A stretch of 64,000 nucleotides of DNA from Pasteurellaceae bacterium RH1A (GTDB lineage: Bacteria; Pseudomonadota; Gammaproteobacteria; Enterobacterales; Pasteurellaceae), in NCBI GenBank assembly GCA_012221805.1, contig CP015195.1:1349771-1413770 (forward strand), read 5' to 3'. How positions within the stretch are numbered: position 1 is the first letter of the stretch; the number at the start of each line of letters is the position of its first letter. Under the pieces are notes generated by a model that was not told where the DNA came from, did no database searches, and saw nothing but the letters and a program-made list of their open reading frames with translations. Below, one piece after another: positions 48,384-57,787 of this stretch. Both the position numbers and the translations under genes were made by a program.

Positions 48384-49154
48384 TTATGCTAACTCCCAAC
48401 TTAAATTAGAAATAAGCCTGCACGCTTCACATTGGAAGTGAAAAATCTCGTGTAATGGCTCGGCTAATTTCCAAGGCTTGCTGCAGCAAGGGCACTTGCG
48501 GTCTTGTTCTTGAGCCTCATCTTGGCCAAGGCGATAGAGATAGTAGTAAGTTGGAATAGCGGTTTTCTTTTCAATTTCTTGGCAAAGCGCGATGCCTCGT
48601 TGGCTGAGCCTGCTTGTGTGCTCAGAAATTTCTGCTAAGGCGGCAGCTTCCAAAATATTACCATTCATTTGTAACTGATCGCAGGCCTGCCAATCTTCTT
48701 GCCATTTCAAGATTTTTTGAGAGAGTGCTTGGTCTTTAAGGGTATAAAGTGGAATGGCCCAAAAATCATCCCCACTGTGTAAAGGAGAAGCGGTTTCAAG
48801 GTGAGTGGTGTAGAGGATTTGGAAACTTGGTTCCAAATATTCGCTTGTGCCATCACTATTGTAGTCTAGCCCTTCCACCTCGAATTGTGTAAAGGCAAGG
48901 CCATGTTTAGCCAATAAAGCCAGGGCATTTTCGACCTCTGGGCTATTGTGGGCTTCAGATAAGCTGTCCATTTCAGGTAGGACTAGGCTGGCCTGAAAAC
49001 AAGGCTGGCCTAATTCGTTAATCTGATGGGTGACGGGGATTTCCTTGCCAATGATCTGCCCATTGTAGCGCCACTGGTTGATCAGGTGGTTAATGCTCAA
49101 TAAAGCATCATCAGACATTTTTTCATAGGTAAAACAAACTTTCGCTAAATACAT
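48384..49154 (-). CDS. DUF2310 zinc-ribbon-containing protein
   Basis: The 256 residues end in a zinc ribbon (CPCC near residue 225 and CEAC near 245) behind a mixed alpha/beta region. This agrees with the DUF2310 group of Pasteurellaceae and related bacteria, whose function is unknown; the ribbon suggests binding to nucleic acid or protein. AAGGAG precedes the ATG. It is transcribed alone and divergent from pnp, and a CRP-like site lies in the shared gap. Confidence 0.78.
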   Translation of the reverse strand: MYLAKVCFTYEKMSDDALLSINHLINQWRYNGQIIGKEIPVTHQINELGQPCFQASLVLPEMDSLSEAHNSPEVENALALLAKHGLAFTQFEVEGLDYNSDGTSEYLEPSFQILYTTHLETASPLHSGDDFWAIPLYTLKDQALSQKILKWQEDWQACDQLQMNGNILEAAALAEISEHTSRLSQRGIALCQEIEKKTAIPTYYYLYRLGQDEAQEQDRKCPCCSKPWKLAEPLHEIFHFQCEACRLISNLSWELA

Positions 49155-49232
49155 GGGGTTCTCCTTTTCCTCTCATTATGAGCATTATTTTACAAAAGAC
49201 AAGGTTTGCTTTCATTTAGTATATCTAGTTTA

Positions 49233-49248
49233 TGTGAGCTTGATCACA
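49233..49248. promoter_or_regulatory. CRP-binding site, perfect half-sites, between DUF2310 gene and pnp
   Basis: TGTGA-N6-TCACA with spacer GCTTGA, both halves exact. The centre (49240.5) lies about 70 bases upstream of the start predicted from TATAAT at 49299 for pnp, and about 86 bases upstream of the divergent DUF2310 start codon. Confidence 0.7.
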
Positions 49249-49298
49249 GTTAAATTGCAATTTTTTAAATAAAAGGCGATTTTTTGATAAATTTAGGC

Positions 49299-49304
49299 TA
49301 TAAT
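49299..49304 (+). promoter_or_regulatory. Candidate -10 element of pnp
   Basis: A perfect TATAAT stands at 49299-49304; no good -35 is found 16-18 bases upstream, which would suit dependence on an activator such as CRP. The leader before the ATG would be about 120 bases. Confidence 0.5.
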
Positions 49305-49336
49305 CCCCCTGTTTTATTTCCAAATTACCCGAGAAA

Positions 49337-49382
49337 GCGGCTAACAAAAGCGATTTTTGACAAGATTGCTTCTGCTAGTCGC
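49337..49382 (+). promoter_or_regulatory. Long leader hairpin before pnp
   Basis: Arms 49337-49354 and 49365-49382 form an 18-base stem with 15 Watson-Crick or G-U pairs and few mismatches, with a 10-base loop. In E. coli the pnp leader contains an RNase III-cut hairpin through which PNPase represses its own synthesis; position and shape here are similar. Confidence 0.6.
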
Positions 49383-49432
49383 CATTTTTAGGAAGTAAAA
49401 CACTCGTTTTAACCCTATCAAGAGGACTTATC

Positions 49433-51574
49433 ATGACACCTATCGTCAGACAATTTAAGTATGGTCAGCACACCGTGACCTTAGAAACTGGTGCAATCGC
49501 CCGTCAAGCCACTGCAGCCGTCATGGCTAGCATGGATGACACATCTGTATTAGTAACAGTCGTCGCCAAAAAAGACGTCAAAGAAGGCCAAGACTTCTTC
49601 CCCTTAACCGTTGATTATCAAGAGCGTACCTACGCGGCTGGCCGTATTCCAGGTGGCTTCTTCAAGCGTGAAGGCCGTCCATCTGAAGGCGAAACCTTAG
49701 TCGCTCGTTTAATCGACCGCCCAGTTCGTCCGCTTTTCCCAGAAGGTTTCTTCAACGAAATCCAAGTCATTGCCACGGTGGTTTCTGTTAACCCACAAAT
49801 CAGCCCAGACCTGGTTGCCATGATTGGTGCCTCTGCAGCCCTTTCCTTATCTGGTGTGCCATTTAACGGCCCAATCGGTGCGGCCCGTGTGGGTTTCATC
49901 AACGATCAATTCGTGCTTAACCCAACCACGTCTGAACAAAAAATCAGCCGTTTAGACCTAGTTGTAGCGGGTACAGACAAGGCTGTACTCATGGTGGAAT
50001 CTGAAGCCGACATCTTAACCGAAGAACAAATGTTGGCCGCCGTGGTCTTTGGCCATGAACAACAACAGGTTGTGGTAGAAAACATCAAAGAATTTGTTAA
50101 AGAAGCCGGCAAACCACGTTGGGACTGGGTTGCACCTGAACCAAATACTGATCTCATCAACAAGGTGAAGGCCTTGGCTGAAGCCCGCTTAGGCGATGCC
50201 TACCGCATTACTGAAAAACAAGCCCGTTATGCACAAATTGATGAAATCAAGGCTGAAACCATTGCAACCTTGACTGCCCAGGATGAAACCATCACTGAAG
50301 GTTCCATCATCGACATCATCACTTCTTTAGAAAGCCAAATCGTGCGTGGCCGTGTGATTGCAGGTGAACCACGTATTGATGGCCGTACCAAAGATACCGT
50401 GCGTGCCCTAGACATCTGCACGGGCGTGCTACCACGCACCCACGGTTCTGCCATCTTTACCCGTGGCGAAACCCAGGCCCTTGCGGTTGCAACGCTGGGT
50501 ACAGAGCGTGATGCCCAAATCATTGATGAACTAACCGGCGAAAAATCTGACCGTTTCCTGTTCCACTACAACTTCCCTCCATATTCTGTAGGTGAAACAG
50601 GCCGTATCGGCTCTCCAAAACGCCGTGAAATCGGCCATGGTCGCCTGGCCAAACGTGGTGTATTAGCTGTTATGCCAAGTGCCGAAGAGTTCCCGTATGT
50701 GGTGCGTGTGGTGTCTGAAATCACTGAATCTAACGGTTCTTCTTCTATGGCCTCTGTTTGTGGTGCTTCTCTTGCCCTTATGGATGCAGGTGTGCCAATC
50801 AAGGCCGCTGTAGCTGGTATTGCCATGGGCTTGGTGAAGGAAGACGACAAGTTCGTCGTACTTTCAGACATCCTAGGCGATGAAGACCACCTAGGCGATA
50901 TGGACTTCAAGGTGGCTGGTACCCGCCAAGGTGTAACCGCTCTACAAATGGACATCAAGATTGAAGGCATTACCCCTGAAATTATGCGTATCGCCCTCAA
51001 CCAGGCCAAGGGTGCCCGTATGCACATCTTAGGCGTGATGGAGCAGGCCATTCCAGCCCCACGTGCGGATATTTCAGACTACGCCCCACGTATTCACACC
51101 ATGAAAATCGATCCTAAGAAGATTAAGGATGTAATCGGTAAAGGTGGTGCAACCATCCGTGCCTTAACCGAAGAAACTGGTACATCAATTGATATTGACG
51201 ATGACGGCACAGTGAAAATTGCTGCTACCGATGGCAATGCAGCCAAGGCAGTGATGGCCCGTATTGACGAGATCGTGGCAGAGGTTGAAGTCAATGCTGT
51301 TTACAAGGGTAAGGTTACCCGTGTGGTTGATTTCGGTGCCTTTGTATCCATCTTAGGCGGCAAGGAAGGTTTGGTACACATTTCCCAAATCACCGAAGCC
51401 CGTGTTGAACGTGTGTCTGACTACTTGTCTGTTGGTCAAGAAGTTCAGGTTAAAGTGGTTGAAATCGACCGCCAAAACCGCATTCGTTTAACCATGAAGG
51501 ACTTAAACCAAGATTTAGCCCTTAAACAAGCTGCGGAAGACGTGGCTGTTGAAGAGGTGCAGTCAGAGGAATAA
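49433..51574 (+). CDS. pnp: Polyribonucleotide nucleotidyltransferase (PNPase)
   Basis: PNPase degrades RNA from the 3' end with phosphate and belongs to the RNA degradosome. The 713 residues contain two RNase PH domains (about 10-230 and 310-550), a KH domain (near 555-615, with [19 protein letters not shown]) and an S1 domain (near 620-690). AAGAGGAC precedes the ATG. rpsO, its usual upstream partner, is not here; the gene has its own regulated leader. Confidence 0.97.
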   Translation: MTPIVRQFKYGQHTVTLETGAIARQATAAVMASMDDTSVLVTVVAKKDVKEGQDFFPLTVDYQERTYAAGRIPGGFFKREGRPSEGETLVARLIDRPVRPLFPEGFFNEIQVIATVVSVNPQISPDLVAMIGASAALSLSGVPFNGPIGAARVGFINDQFVLNPTTSEQKISRLDLVVAGTDKAVLMVESEADILTEEQMLAAVVFGHEQQQVVVENIKEFVKEAGKPRWDWVAPEPNTDLINKVKALAEARLGDAYRITEKQARYAQIDEIKAETIATLTAQDETITEGSIIDIITSLESQIVRGRVIAGEPRIDGRTKDTVRALDICTGVLPRTHGSAIFTRGETQALAVATLGTERDAQIIDELTGEKSDRFLFHYNFPPYSVGETGRIGSPKRREIGHGRLAKRGVLAVMPSAEEFPYVVRVVSEITESNGSSSMASVCGASLALMDAGVPIKAAVAGIAMGLVKEDDKFVVLSDILGDEDHLGDMDFKVAGTRQGVTALQMDIKIEGITPEIMRIALNQAKGARMHILGVMEQAIPAPRADISDYAPRIHTMKIDPKKIKDVIGKGGATIRALTEETGTSIDIDDDGTVKIAATDGNAAKAVMARIDEIVAEVEVNAVYKGKVTRVVDFGAFVSILGGKEGLVHISQITEARVERVSDYLSVGQEVQVKVVEIDRQNRIRLTMKDLNQDLALKQAAEDVAVEEVQSEE

Positions 51575-51584
51575 TCTCTATTTT

Positions 51585-51652
51585 GTAGGGTGGGCATCCT
51601 TGCCCACCAAAATATGAGATGAATTCATGGTGGGCAGGGATGCCCACCCTAC
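51585..51652. repeat. REPIN between pnp and deaD
   Basis: GTAG plus GGTGGGCATCCTTGCCCACC, a 28-base spacer, then GGTGGGCAGGGATGCCCACC plus CTAC. This is a textbook pair of head-to-head REP units, each with the GTAG mark and an imperfect hairpin. It lies 11 bases after the pnp stop codon. Confidence 0.9.
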
Positions 51653-51677
51653 AGCCCTCATTTTATGGAGGGTATTT

Positions 51678-51758
51678 ATGCAAAACAACACTCAATTTGA
51701 ATCAAGCCCAGGGTTCGCCCTGCCATATTTCATCAATGTTAACCTGTTTATTGAGTAA
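51678..51758 (+). CDS. Possible 26-residue leader peptide between pnp and deaD
   Basis: ATG at 51678 is preceded by GGAGGG at a good distance and opens a 26-codon frame (MQNNTQFESSPGFALPYF and eight more residues, ending at a TAA). E. coli also has a very short frame (yrbN) before deaD. There is no codon pattern that points to an attenuator. Coding is supported only by the ribosome site. The gap between pnp and deaD otherwise holds a REPIN and a USS near 51789-51838. Confidence 0.35.
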   Translation: MQNNTQFESSPGFALPYFINVNLFIE

Positions 51759-51933
51759 GGTTTTGCCTCCCGTGTTGTTGGGAAAGCGTAAGCGGTCAGC
51801 ATTTGCAAAAAATCTGCAAATTTCGCCCGCTTGTACTCAAGTAAGACATTGATTTTTCAAGCCTCTTATCCAATCACTCAACAATTTAGTTTTATTTTAG
51901 GGATTGTATATCCCTTTTCCTATTTGGATTTTT

Positions 51934-53739
51934 ATGACAACCAATACACAAACCTTTGCCGATCTCGGTCTCCCACAAACCCTTCTTGATGCTGTTACAC
52001 AAATGGGCTTTGTAAACCCATCGCCAATTCAGGCCGCTTGTATCCCGCACTTGCTCAATGGCCGTGATGTGCTGGGCATGGCCCAAACCGGTAGTGGTAA
52101 AACCGCTGCCTTCGGCTTGCCGCTTTTGGCTCAGATCGACCCAGACCAACACCACCCACAAATGCTAGTGATGGCTCCAACCCGTGAGCTTGCTATTCAA
52201 GTAGCCGATGCCTTTGAAACCTTTACCAAAAATATCCGTGGCCTGCGGATCGTAACCGTTTACGGTGGCCAACGTTACGACATCCAGCTCCGGGCCCTTA
52301 AACAGGGGTCGCAAGTGGTGGTGGGCACACCAGGCCGGATTTTGGATCACATCCGCCGTGGCACGCTAGACCTGTCTAACCTCCGTTCTATCGTGCTGGA
52401 TGAGGCTGATGAAATGCTACGCATGGGCTTTATTGAAGATGTGGAAACCGTGATGGCTGAGCTGCCTGAAGATCACCAAACGGCCCTTTTCTCCGCCACC
52501 ATGCCTGAGCCCATCCGCCGGATTACCCGCCGTTTTATGACCGATCCGCAAGAGGTCAAAATCCAGGCCACCCAACAATCCCGCCCAGACATTGCCCAAA
52601 GCTACTGGCTGGTCAATGGCTTCCGCAAAAACGATGCGCTTTTACGCTTCTTGGAAGTGGAAGAATTTGATGCGGCCATTATCTTTGCCCGCACCAAGAC
52701 TGGCACCATCGACATCACCGAGCTATTAGAACGCAATGGCTACAAGGCCGCCGCCCTTAACGGCGATATGACCCAGGCCGCCCGTGAGCAAACCCTAGAC
52801 CGCCTCAAATCCGGCCGTTTGGATATTTTGGTTGCCACCGATGTGGCTGCCCGTGGTTTGGATGTGGAACGCATTAGTTTAGTCGTAAACTATGATATTC
52901 CGCTGGATTCTGAAAGCTATGTGCATCGTATCGGCCGTACCGGCCGGGCAGGTCGTTCTGGTCGTGCACTTCTCTTTGTTGAACCACGTGAACGCCGTCT
53001 GCTCAAAAACATTGAGCATTTGATGAAAACCCGTGTTGATGAGATCGCCGTACCTAACCATGAAATCCTGATGGAAAAACGCCGGGAACGTTTCAAGGCC
53101 CGAATTTCCCAGCAATTAGAACATCACGATCTCCCGCTCTACCGTGAGCTTTTAGAAGATCTCTTCACAGCCGACCAAGACCATGATGAACTGGCCGCTG
53201 CCATGATGATGATGCTACAAGAGAAGCAGAAGTTAATCCTGCCGCCAGATGCTCCAATTCGGGCTATGAAGGGCGAGCGTGGCCGTGATCGTCGTGAGCG
53301 TGATGACCGCCGTTCCAACCGTGAATACCGGGATAATAACGGTGTGGCCATGGATCTCTATCGGATTGAAATCGGCCGGGAAGATGGGGTAGAAGTCCGT
53401 CACATTGTCGGTGCCATTGCCAACGAGGGTGATATCAACAGCCGCTATATCGGCCATATCAAACTGCACGACAGCTATTCCACCATCGAACTGCCACAGG
53501 GCATGCCGAAACACCTGGTGCAACATTTTGCCACCAAGGCCCGAGTGCTCAATAAACAAATGCAGATGTCCTTGTTAGGCCCAGTCGGTGCCGGCAACGA
53601 CAAGCCATTTGAGGGCCGTGGCCGCCGTGGTGACCGCAATGAGCGGGGCGGCCGACGTGAAGGTGGCTTTAAGGATCGCCGTGACAACAAGGGCGGTTTT
53701 AAGGAAAAACGCTTTGGTGACAAGCGAGGCCGTTACTAA
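51934..53739 (+). CDS. deaD: ATP-dependent RNA helicase DeaD/CsdA
   Basis: DeaD is a cold-shock DEAD-box helicase active in ribosome assembly and mRNA turnover. The 601 residues show the Q motif, Walker [15 protein letters not shown], the DEAD motif in [15 protein letters not shown], and HRIGRTGR, followed by the DbpA-like RNA-binding domain and an Arg/Gly-rich tail. I placed the start at the ATG 51934 by comparison with E. coli; a TTG at 51904 would add ten residues. A strong terminator follows. Placement after pnp agrees with enteric bacteria, although nlpI is missing. Confidence 0.95.
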   Translation: MTTNTQTFADLGLPQTLLDAVTQMGFVNPSPIQAACIPHLLNGRDVLGMAQTGSGKTAAFGLPLLAQIDPDQHHPQMLVMAPTRELAIQVADAFETFTKNIRGLRIVTVYGGQRYDIQLRALKQGSQVVVGTPGRILDHIRRGTLDLSNLRSIVLDEADEMLRMGFIEDVETVMAELPEDHQTALFSATMPEPIRRITRRFMTDPQEVKIQATQQSRPDIAQSYWLVNGFRKNDALLRFLEVEEFDAAIIFARTKTGTIDITELLERNGYKAAALNGDMTQAAREQTLDRLKSGRLDILVATDVAARGLDVERISLVVNYDIPLDSESYVHRIGRTGRAGRSGRALLFVEPRERRLLKNIEHLMKTRVDEIAVPNHEILMEKRRERFKARISQQLEHHDLPLYRELLEDLFTADQDHDELAAAMMMMLQEKQKLILPPDAPIRAMKGERGRDRRERDDRRSNREYRDNNGVAMDLYRIEIGREDGVEVRHIVGAIANEGDINSRYIGHIKLHDSYSTIELPQGMPKHLVQHFATKARVLNKQMQMSLLGPVGAGNDKPFEGRGRRGDRNERGGRREGGFKDRRDNKGGFKEKRFGDKRGRY

Positions 53740-53754
53740 AACTAACTAAGTAAG

Positions 53755-53787
53755 AAATTCCGCATAGCAATATGCGGAATTTTTTTG
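53755..53787 (+). terminator. Intrinsic terminator of deaD
   Basis: A perfect stem of nine to twelve pairs (53755-53766 with 53771-53782) around GCAA runs into T8. It lies 16 bases after the deaD stop. Confidence 0.92.
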
Positions 53788-53915
53788 TGACAAGCGGTTA
53801 AAAATCTCGCAAAATTGACAAATTATACAGGCTGGGGCCTTACAAATTCGACATTTTGTGTATAATGCAGGCTTCTATTTGAAATGATTTCACCCTAGAC
53901 CTAGAGGAAATTTGA

Positions 53916-54458
53916 ATGAAAAAAGTGATTACCTTAGCAGCCGTTTTGGCCTTGTCTGTTTCAACCATTGTGGAAGCAAAACGTGGTGGAGCAGGGCGTT
54001 CCATGAGTATGAGCCGTCCTGCGGCAACCGCACCTGCTAAGCCTTCTGTGATGCAAAGCCAGGGCGGGGCCAATACCCAGCGTGATGCCAATTTCAGCAG
54101 TGCCGCCCCGCAAGCTGCACCTGCGGCCCAAGCGGCAGCCCCTCGTGGTAATGCCATGGCCAATGTCGCCATGGGTGCGGCGGCTGGTTATCTCTTAGGT
54201 GATATGCTTTCCCCAAGTGCTGCCCAGGCTCAACCAGCCGCAGGCCAGCCCTTGGAGCAATTAGGCCAGCAGGTGGCAGGACTTGTGCCAACCTTTAAGT
54301 CTTTTGATTCCTCTAACCCAGCCTTGATTGGTAAAGCGGGCGATCAAAACCTCTTCTGCTTAAATGGTGCCATGTTCCTGATCAATGGAGCTAATAACCA
54401 GCCTTCTGCCATTGTGGATGCCAGCGGCCAGGCCTTGGCTTGCCAAACAGCCCAGTAA
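53916..54458 (+). CDS. Exported hypothetical protein with Ala/Gln-rich low-complexity region
   Basis: The 180 residues start with a signal peptide (about 1-21, cleavage after VEA) and a short KRGGAGRSM segment. A long Ala-, Gln- and Pro-rich stretch follows, then a hydrophobic Gly/Ala segment (VAMGAAAGYLLGDML) that could insert in a membrane, and a C-terminal part with two cysteines that may form a disulfide. Proteins with this order are found as unnamed exported proteins in Pasteurellaceae. Function is unknown. AGAGGAAA precedes the ATG. It is transcribed alone. Confidence 0.7.
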   Translation: MKKVITLAAVLALSVSTIVEAKRGGAGRSMSMSRPAATAPAKPSVMQSQGGANTQRDANFSSAAPQAAPAAQAAAPRGNAMANVAMGAAAGYLLGDMLSPSAAQAQPAAGQPLEQLGQQVAGLVPTFKSFDSSNPALIGKAGDQNLFCLNGAMFLINGANNQPSAIVDASGQALACQTAQ

Positions 54459-54473
54459 TTTCTAGGCCTTATG

Positions 54474-54534
54474 ATAGCGCCAGCCTCCAGGCTGGTGCTT
54501 AGGATTTGGGCACCAGCCTAGAGGCTGGCGCCAT
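54474..54534. repeat. REPIN between an exported-protein gene and epmB
   Basis: ATAG plus CGCCAGCCTCCAGGCTGGTG, a short spacer, and the inverted unit ending GGCTGGCGCCAT. It is the same family as 37349-37417, but stem bases have changed in pairs (CAGCG/CGCTG there, CAGCC/GGCTG here). Confidence 0.85.
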
Positions 54535-54594
54535 CTTTTAGGCATGTAAACACACTATCAAGCGGTCAAAAATTCCCAATTTTTTACAAATCCT

Positions 54595-55590
54595 GTGAAT
54601 ATCCTAACATCTTCCAAGCCCCAATGGCTGCAAGACCTGGCCCAGGCCATTAACGATCCCCTTGAACTGCTTAAGGCACTTGAGCTTAACCCTGCCGATT
54701 TCGCCCAAGACATTGAGGCTCGCAAACTCTTTGCCCTTCGAGTGCCTCGGCCCTTTGTGCAAAAAATGCGGAAAAAGGAACCGCTTGATCCGCTCTTTTT
54801 ACAGGCCATGTCGGCAGGCCAGGAGTTTGAGAGGGTAGAAGGCTTTGTTAAAGACCCGCTGGAAGAGCAGCACAGCCCAGCACCCAATATTCTGCATAAG
54901 TACCACAACCGCCTGCTCTTTATGCTCAAAAATTCCTGCGCCATTAACTGCCGTTATTGCTTCCGCCGGCATTTTCCTTATGAAGAGGTTAAAAGCGGCA
55001 AGCGGGTGTGGCAGGAGGGCTTGGCCTATATTGCGGCCCATACAGAGCTGGAGGAAGTGATTTTATCGGGCGGCGATCCGCTCATGGCCAAGGATGAGGA
55101 ATTAGACTGGCTCTTGAGCCAGTTGGAGGCCATTTCCCACCTCAAAACCTTACGCATTCATAGCCGTTTGCCAGTGGTGATTCCTAGTCGAATTACGGGC
55201 GAGCTTTGTCAGCGTTTGAGCCATTCACGCCTTAAAACCGTGCTAGTAACCCATATTAACCATGCCAATGAAATTGATGAGGTTTTGGCAGAAAAAATCG
55301 CCCAGCTTAAGCAGGCGGGTGTTACGGTCTTGAACCAGTCGGTGCTGCTCAAGGGCGTCAATGATAAGGCCCAAACCCTCAAAGACTTGAGTGACAAGCT
55401 CTTTGAGGCGGGCGTTTTGCCTTATTATTTACATCTCTTGGATAAGGTGGAAGGGGCAAGCCATTTTTATGTGAGCGATGAAGAAGCTTTTGCGATTTAT
55501 AAGGAATTGCAAGCCATTACATCAGGCTATCTCGTGCCGAAATTGGCACGAGAAATTGCCTTTGAGCCGAATAAAACCTTGATGGGCTAG
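54595..55590 (+). CDS. epmB: EF-P beta-lysylation protein EpmB
   Basis: EpmB is a radical-SAM lysine 2,3-aminomutase that makes (R)-beta-lysine for the modification of elongation factor P by EpmA. The 331 residues hold the radical-SAM motif C115-x3-C119-x2-C122 (CAINCRYC) and the SGGDPL and LLDKVEGASHF segments. The start is a GTG at 54595; no clear ribosome site is seen, but the N terminus aligns with known EpmB. Its last four bases overlap the 3' end of convergent ydfG. Confidence 0.93.
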   Translation: MNILTSSKPQWLQDLAQAINDPLELLKALELNPADFAQDIEARKLFALRVPRPFVQKMRKKEPLDPLFLQAMSAGQEFERVEGFVKDPLEEQHSPAPNILHKYHNRLLFMLKNSCAINCRYCFRRHFPYEEVKSGKRVWQEGLAYIAAHTELEEVILSGGDPLMAKDEELDWLLSQLEAISHLKTLRIHSRLPVVIPSRITGELCQRLSHSRLKTVLVTHINHANEIDEVLAEKIAQLKQAGVTVLNQSVLLKGVNDKAQTLKDLSDKLFEAGVLPYYLHLLDKVEGASHFYVSDEEAFAIYKELQAITSGYLVPKLAREIAFEPNKTLMG

Positions 55591-56339
55591 GCCTGGCGGC
55601 TGACGTTTAAGGCAGAAAAACTCTGCGCTGTTGGCATCACTTCAATACGGTTGATATTCACATGTTCTGGCTGCTGGTTGAGCCAAAGCACGATGTTGGC
55701 GATGTCTTGTGGGCTAACGTACTGGACCTTTTCATAAACCTTGGCGGCTTTTTCATCATCGCCCTTAAAGCGGACGTTGGAAAACTCCGTGCCGCCGCAC
55801 AGGCCAGGCTCCACATTGCTGACCCGCACCTTGGTACCGGCCAAATCTGCCCGTAGGTTGAGGCTAAACTGCTTGACAAAGGCCTTGGTGCCACCATAAA
55901 CATTGCCGCCTGGGTAGGGGTAGTTGCCGGCAATCGAACCGAGGTTAATCACATGGCCTTGGTTGCGGGCTACCATGTCAGGCAGGATGAGGCGGGTGAT
56001 ATTGACCAGGCCCTTGATGTTGGTGTCGATCATCTGCACCCAGTCCTCAATCTTGGCCTGATGAGCACCCTCTAGGCCCAGGGCCAAACCGGCGTTATTG
56101 ACCAAAAGATGAACCGTTTGCCAGTCTTGCGGACGGCCTTGTAGGGCCTGTTCGGTGGCGGCTAAATCGCTAATATCAAAAGCAAGCGGGAGAAAGTTCT
56201 CGCCAAATTGCAATTTTAGATCGTTTAGGCGTTCAGCCCGTCTGCCCGTGCCGATCACCCGATAGCCTGCCTCAATCAAGGTTTGGCAAATGGCTCGGCC
56301 AAAGCCTGCGGTGGCGCCGGTTACTAATGCGGTTTTCAT
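55587..56339 (-). CDS. ydfG: NADP-dependent 3-hydroxy acid dehydrogenase YdfG (SDR family)
   Basis: A short-chain dehydrogenase of 250 residues with TGATAGFG (cofactor binding), NNAG, a catalytic serine in NLGSIAG and YGGTK (Y-x3-K). Length and sequence are those of YdfG, which oxidises L-allo-threonine, serine and other 3-hydroxy acids and reduces malonic semialdehyde. AGGAG precedes the ATG. The 3' end overlaps epmB by four bases in convergent orientation. Confidence 0.92.
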   Translation of the reverse strand: MKTALVTGATAGFGRAICQTLIEAGYRVIGTGRRAERLNDLKLQFGENFLPLAFDISDLAATEQALQGRPQDWQTVHLLVNNAGLALGLEGAHQAKIEDWVQMIDTNIKGLVNITRLILPDMVARNQGHVINLGSIAGNYPYPGGNVYGGTKAFVKQFSLNLRADLAGTKVRVSNVEPGLCGGTEFSNVRFKGDDEKAAKVYEKVQYVSPQDIANIVLWLNQQPEHVNINRIEVMPTAQSFSALNVSRQA

Positions 56340-56466
56340 TTTTCACTCCTTTGTCTGTTTATTTGTGGCTGAAAATATACCCTAAATAGGTAATTTTCTA
56401 AACCCTTTATTTCTTTTCTGCTTGGGCGTGCTAAAATCAGCCTTATTTTTCACAAAGAGAAACAAG

Positions 56467-57771
56467 ATGCCTAAACAGAACCTCCTAACCGCCCAAGGCG
56501 AGCGAGTGGCGGTGGTTGCAGGGGTTAGAACCCCCTTCACCCGCCGAGATAAGGGCTTTAAATCATCTTATGCGGCAGACTTAGGCACCATGGTGACCAA
56601 CGAGCTTTTAAGCCGCCTGGCCATCGACCGCCAGCAGATTGAGCAGTTAGTCTTTGGCCAAGTGATTCAGCAACCTGATGTGCCTAATCTGGCCCGGGAA
56701 ATTGCCCTGTCGCTCAATATGCCTCGTCTTCAGTCCTATACCTTGAGCAGCTCTTGTTTATCGGGCCTCCAGTCCATTGCCAACGTGGCTGGCTCTATTA
56801 TTAGCGGGTCGGTTACAGCAGGCATTGCCGGCGGGGCAGACTCCATTTCCAATGCGCCCTTTACCCTCAGTTCAGTGGGCGTGCATAAACTCAAGGCCAT
56901 TCTCAATGCCAAGACCTTAGAAGATAAATACCGCCTTTTCCGCCTCTTTTCTTGGCGGGACTTGGTGCCGCACGGGGTCAATCTCAAAGACTATATGACC
57001 CAGATGTCAGTGGCCGAAATTTCAGAACAAATGGCTCAAAAGCATCAAATCAGCAGGGCAGAGCAGGATGAATACGCCCGCCATTCCCACCAAAAGGCGC
57101 AAGATGCTTGGAAGTTGGGCATTTTGAAAGAAGATGTAATGACCTCCTTCCCCCGTCCCTACAGTGATTTTGTGGTCACAGACGACCTCATTCACGCCGC
57201 CACCCGCCCAGCCTACTACCAACGCTTTTCCCCTATTGTGCATAAGCACTATGCCACCGTCACTGACGCCAATATGCCGCAGCCTGCCGATGGGGCAGCT
57301 GCCGTATTACTGATGAACGAGGGCAAGGCCAAGGCCCTGGGTTACAAACCTTTGGGCTACATTAAAAGCTATGCCATTATGGGCAACGATATTTGGGACG
57401 ATATGTTTGTTGGCGCTACCCTGGCCAGCGCCCAGGCCCTGGAGCGAGCCAGCCTTGATCTTGCTGATATGGACTATATTGATATTCACGAAACCTCGGC
57501 CAGCCAAATGTTAGCCAATATCCGCCTCTTAGAATCCGACCAATTTGCAAGAAATCAGCTCAACCGCACCGCTTGCTTGGGCAAGATTGATTTAGACAAG
57601 CTCAATGCCCTGGGCGGATCCATTGCCTTTGGCAACCCACGAGCCGTTACCAGCCTGAGGATTGTAATTCAATCCCTCAATGCCCTGAAACGCAAGGGCG
57701 GCGGCCTCTCTTTGGTGGCCTCCAGCGGTTTGGGTGGCCTGGGTGCAGCCATGGTCTTAGAAAGTGAGTAG
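56467..57771 (+). CDS. fadI: FadI-like thiolase lacking two catalytic residues
   Basis: A 434-residue homologue of FadI, the thiolase of the anaerobic fatty-acid oxidation complex. The nucleophile Cys97 (SSSCLSG) is kept. However, in a gap-free alignment with E. coli FadI, the GHP histidine is Asn390 (AFGNPRAVTS) and the second catalytic cysteine (TACAAGG) is Ser420 (VASSGLGG); HEAFA has become HETSA. True thiolysis is therefore doubtful. The ATG at 56467 matches the family start; a GTG/ATG-like start 45 bases earlier is less likely. fadJ follows 16 bases later, so they form an operon. Confidence 0.88.
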   Translation: MPKQNLLTAQGERVAVVAGVRTPFTRRDKGFKSSYAADLGTMVTNELLSRLAIDRQQIEQLVFGQVIQQPDVPNLAREIALSLNMPRLQSYTLSSSCLSGLQSIANVAGSIISGSVTAGIAGGADSISNAPFTLSSVGVHKLKAILNAKTLEDKYRLFRLFSWRDLVPHGVNLKDYMTQMSVAEISEQMAQKHQISRAEQDEYARHSHQKAQDAWKLGILKEDVMTSFPRPYSDFVVTDDLIHAATRPAYYQRFSPIVHKHYATVTDANMPQPADGAAAVLLMNEGKAKALGYKPLGYIKSYAIMGNDIWDDMFVGATLASAQALERASLDLADMDYIDIHETSASQMLANIRLLESDQFARNQLNRTACLGKIDLDKLNALGGSIAFGNPRAVTSLRIVIQSLNALKRKGGGLSLVASSGLGGLGAAMVLESE

Positions 57772-57787
57772 GGCAGAGGAGAAGAAG

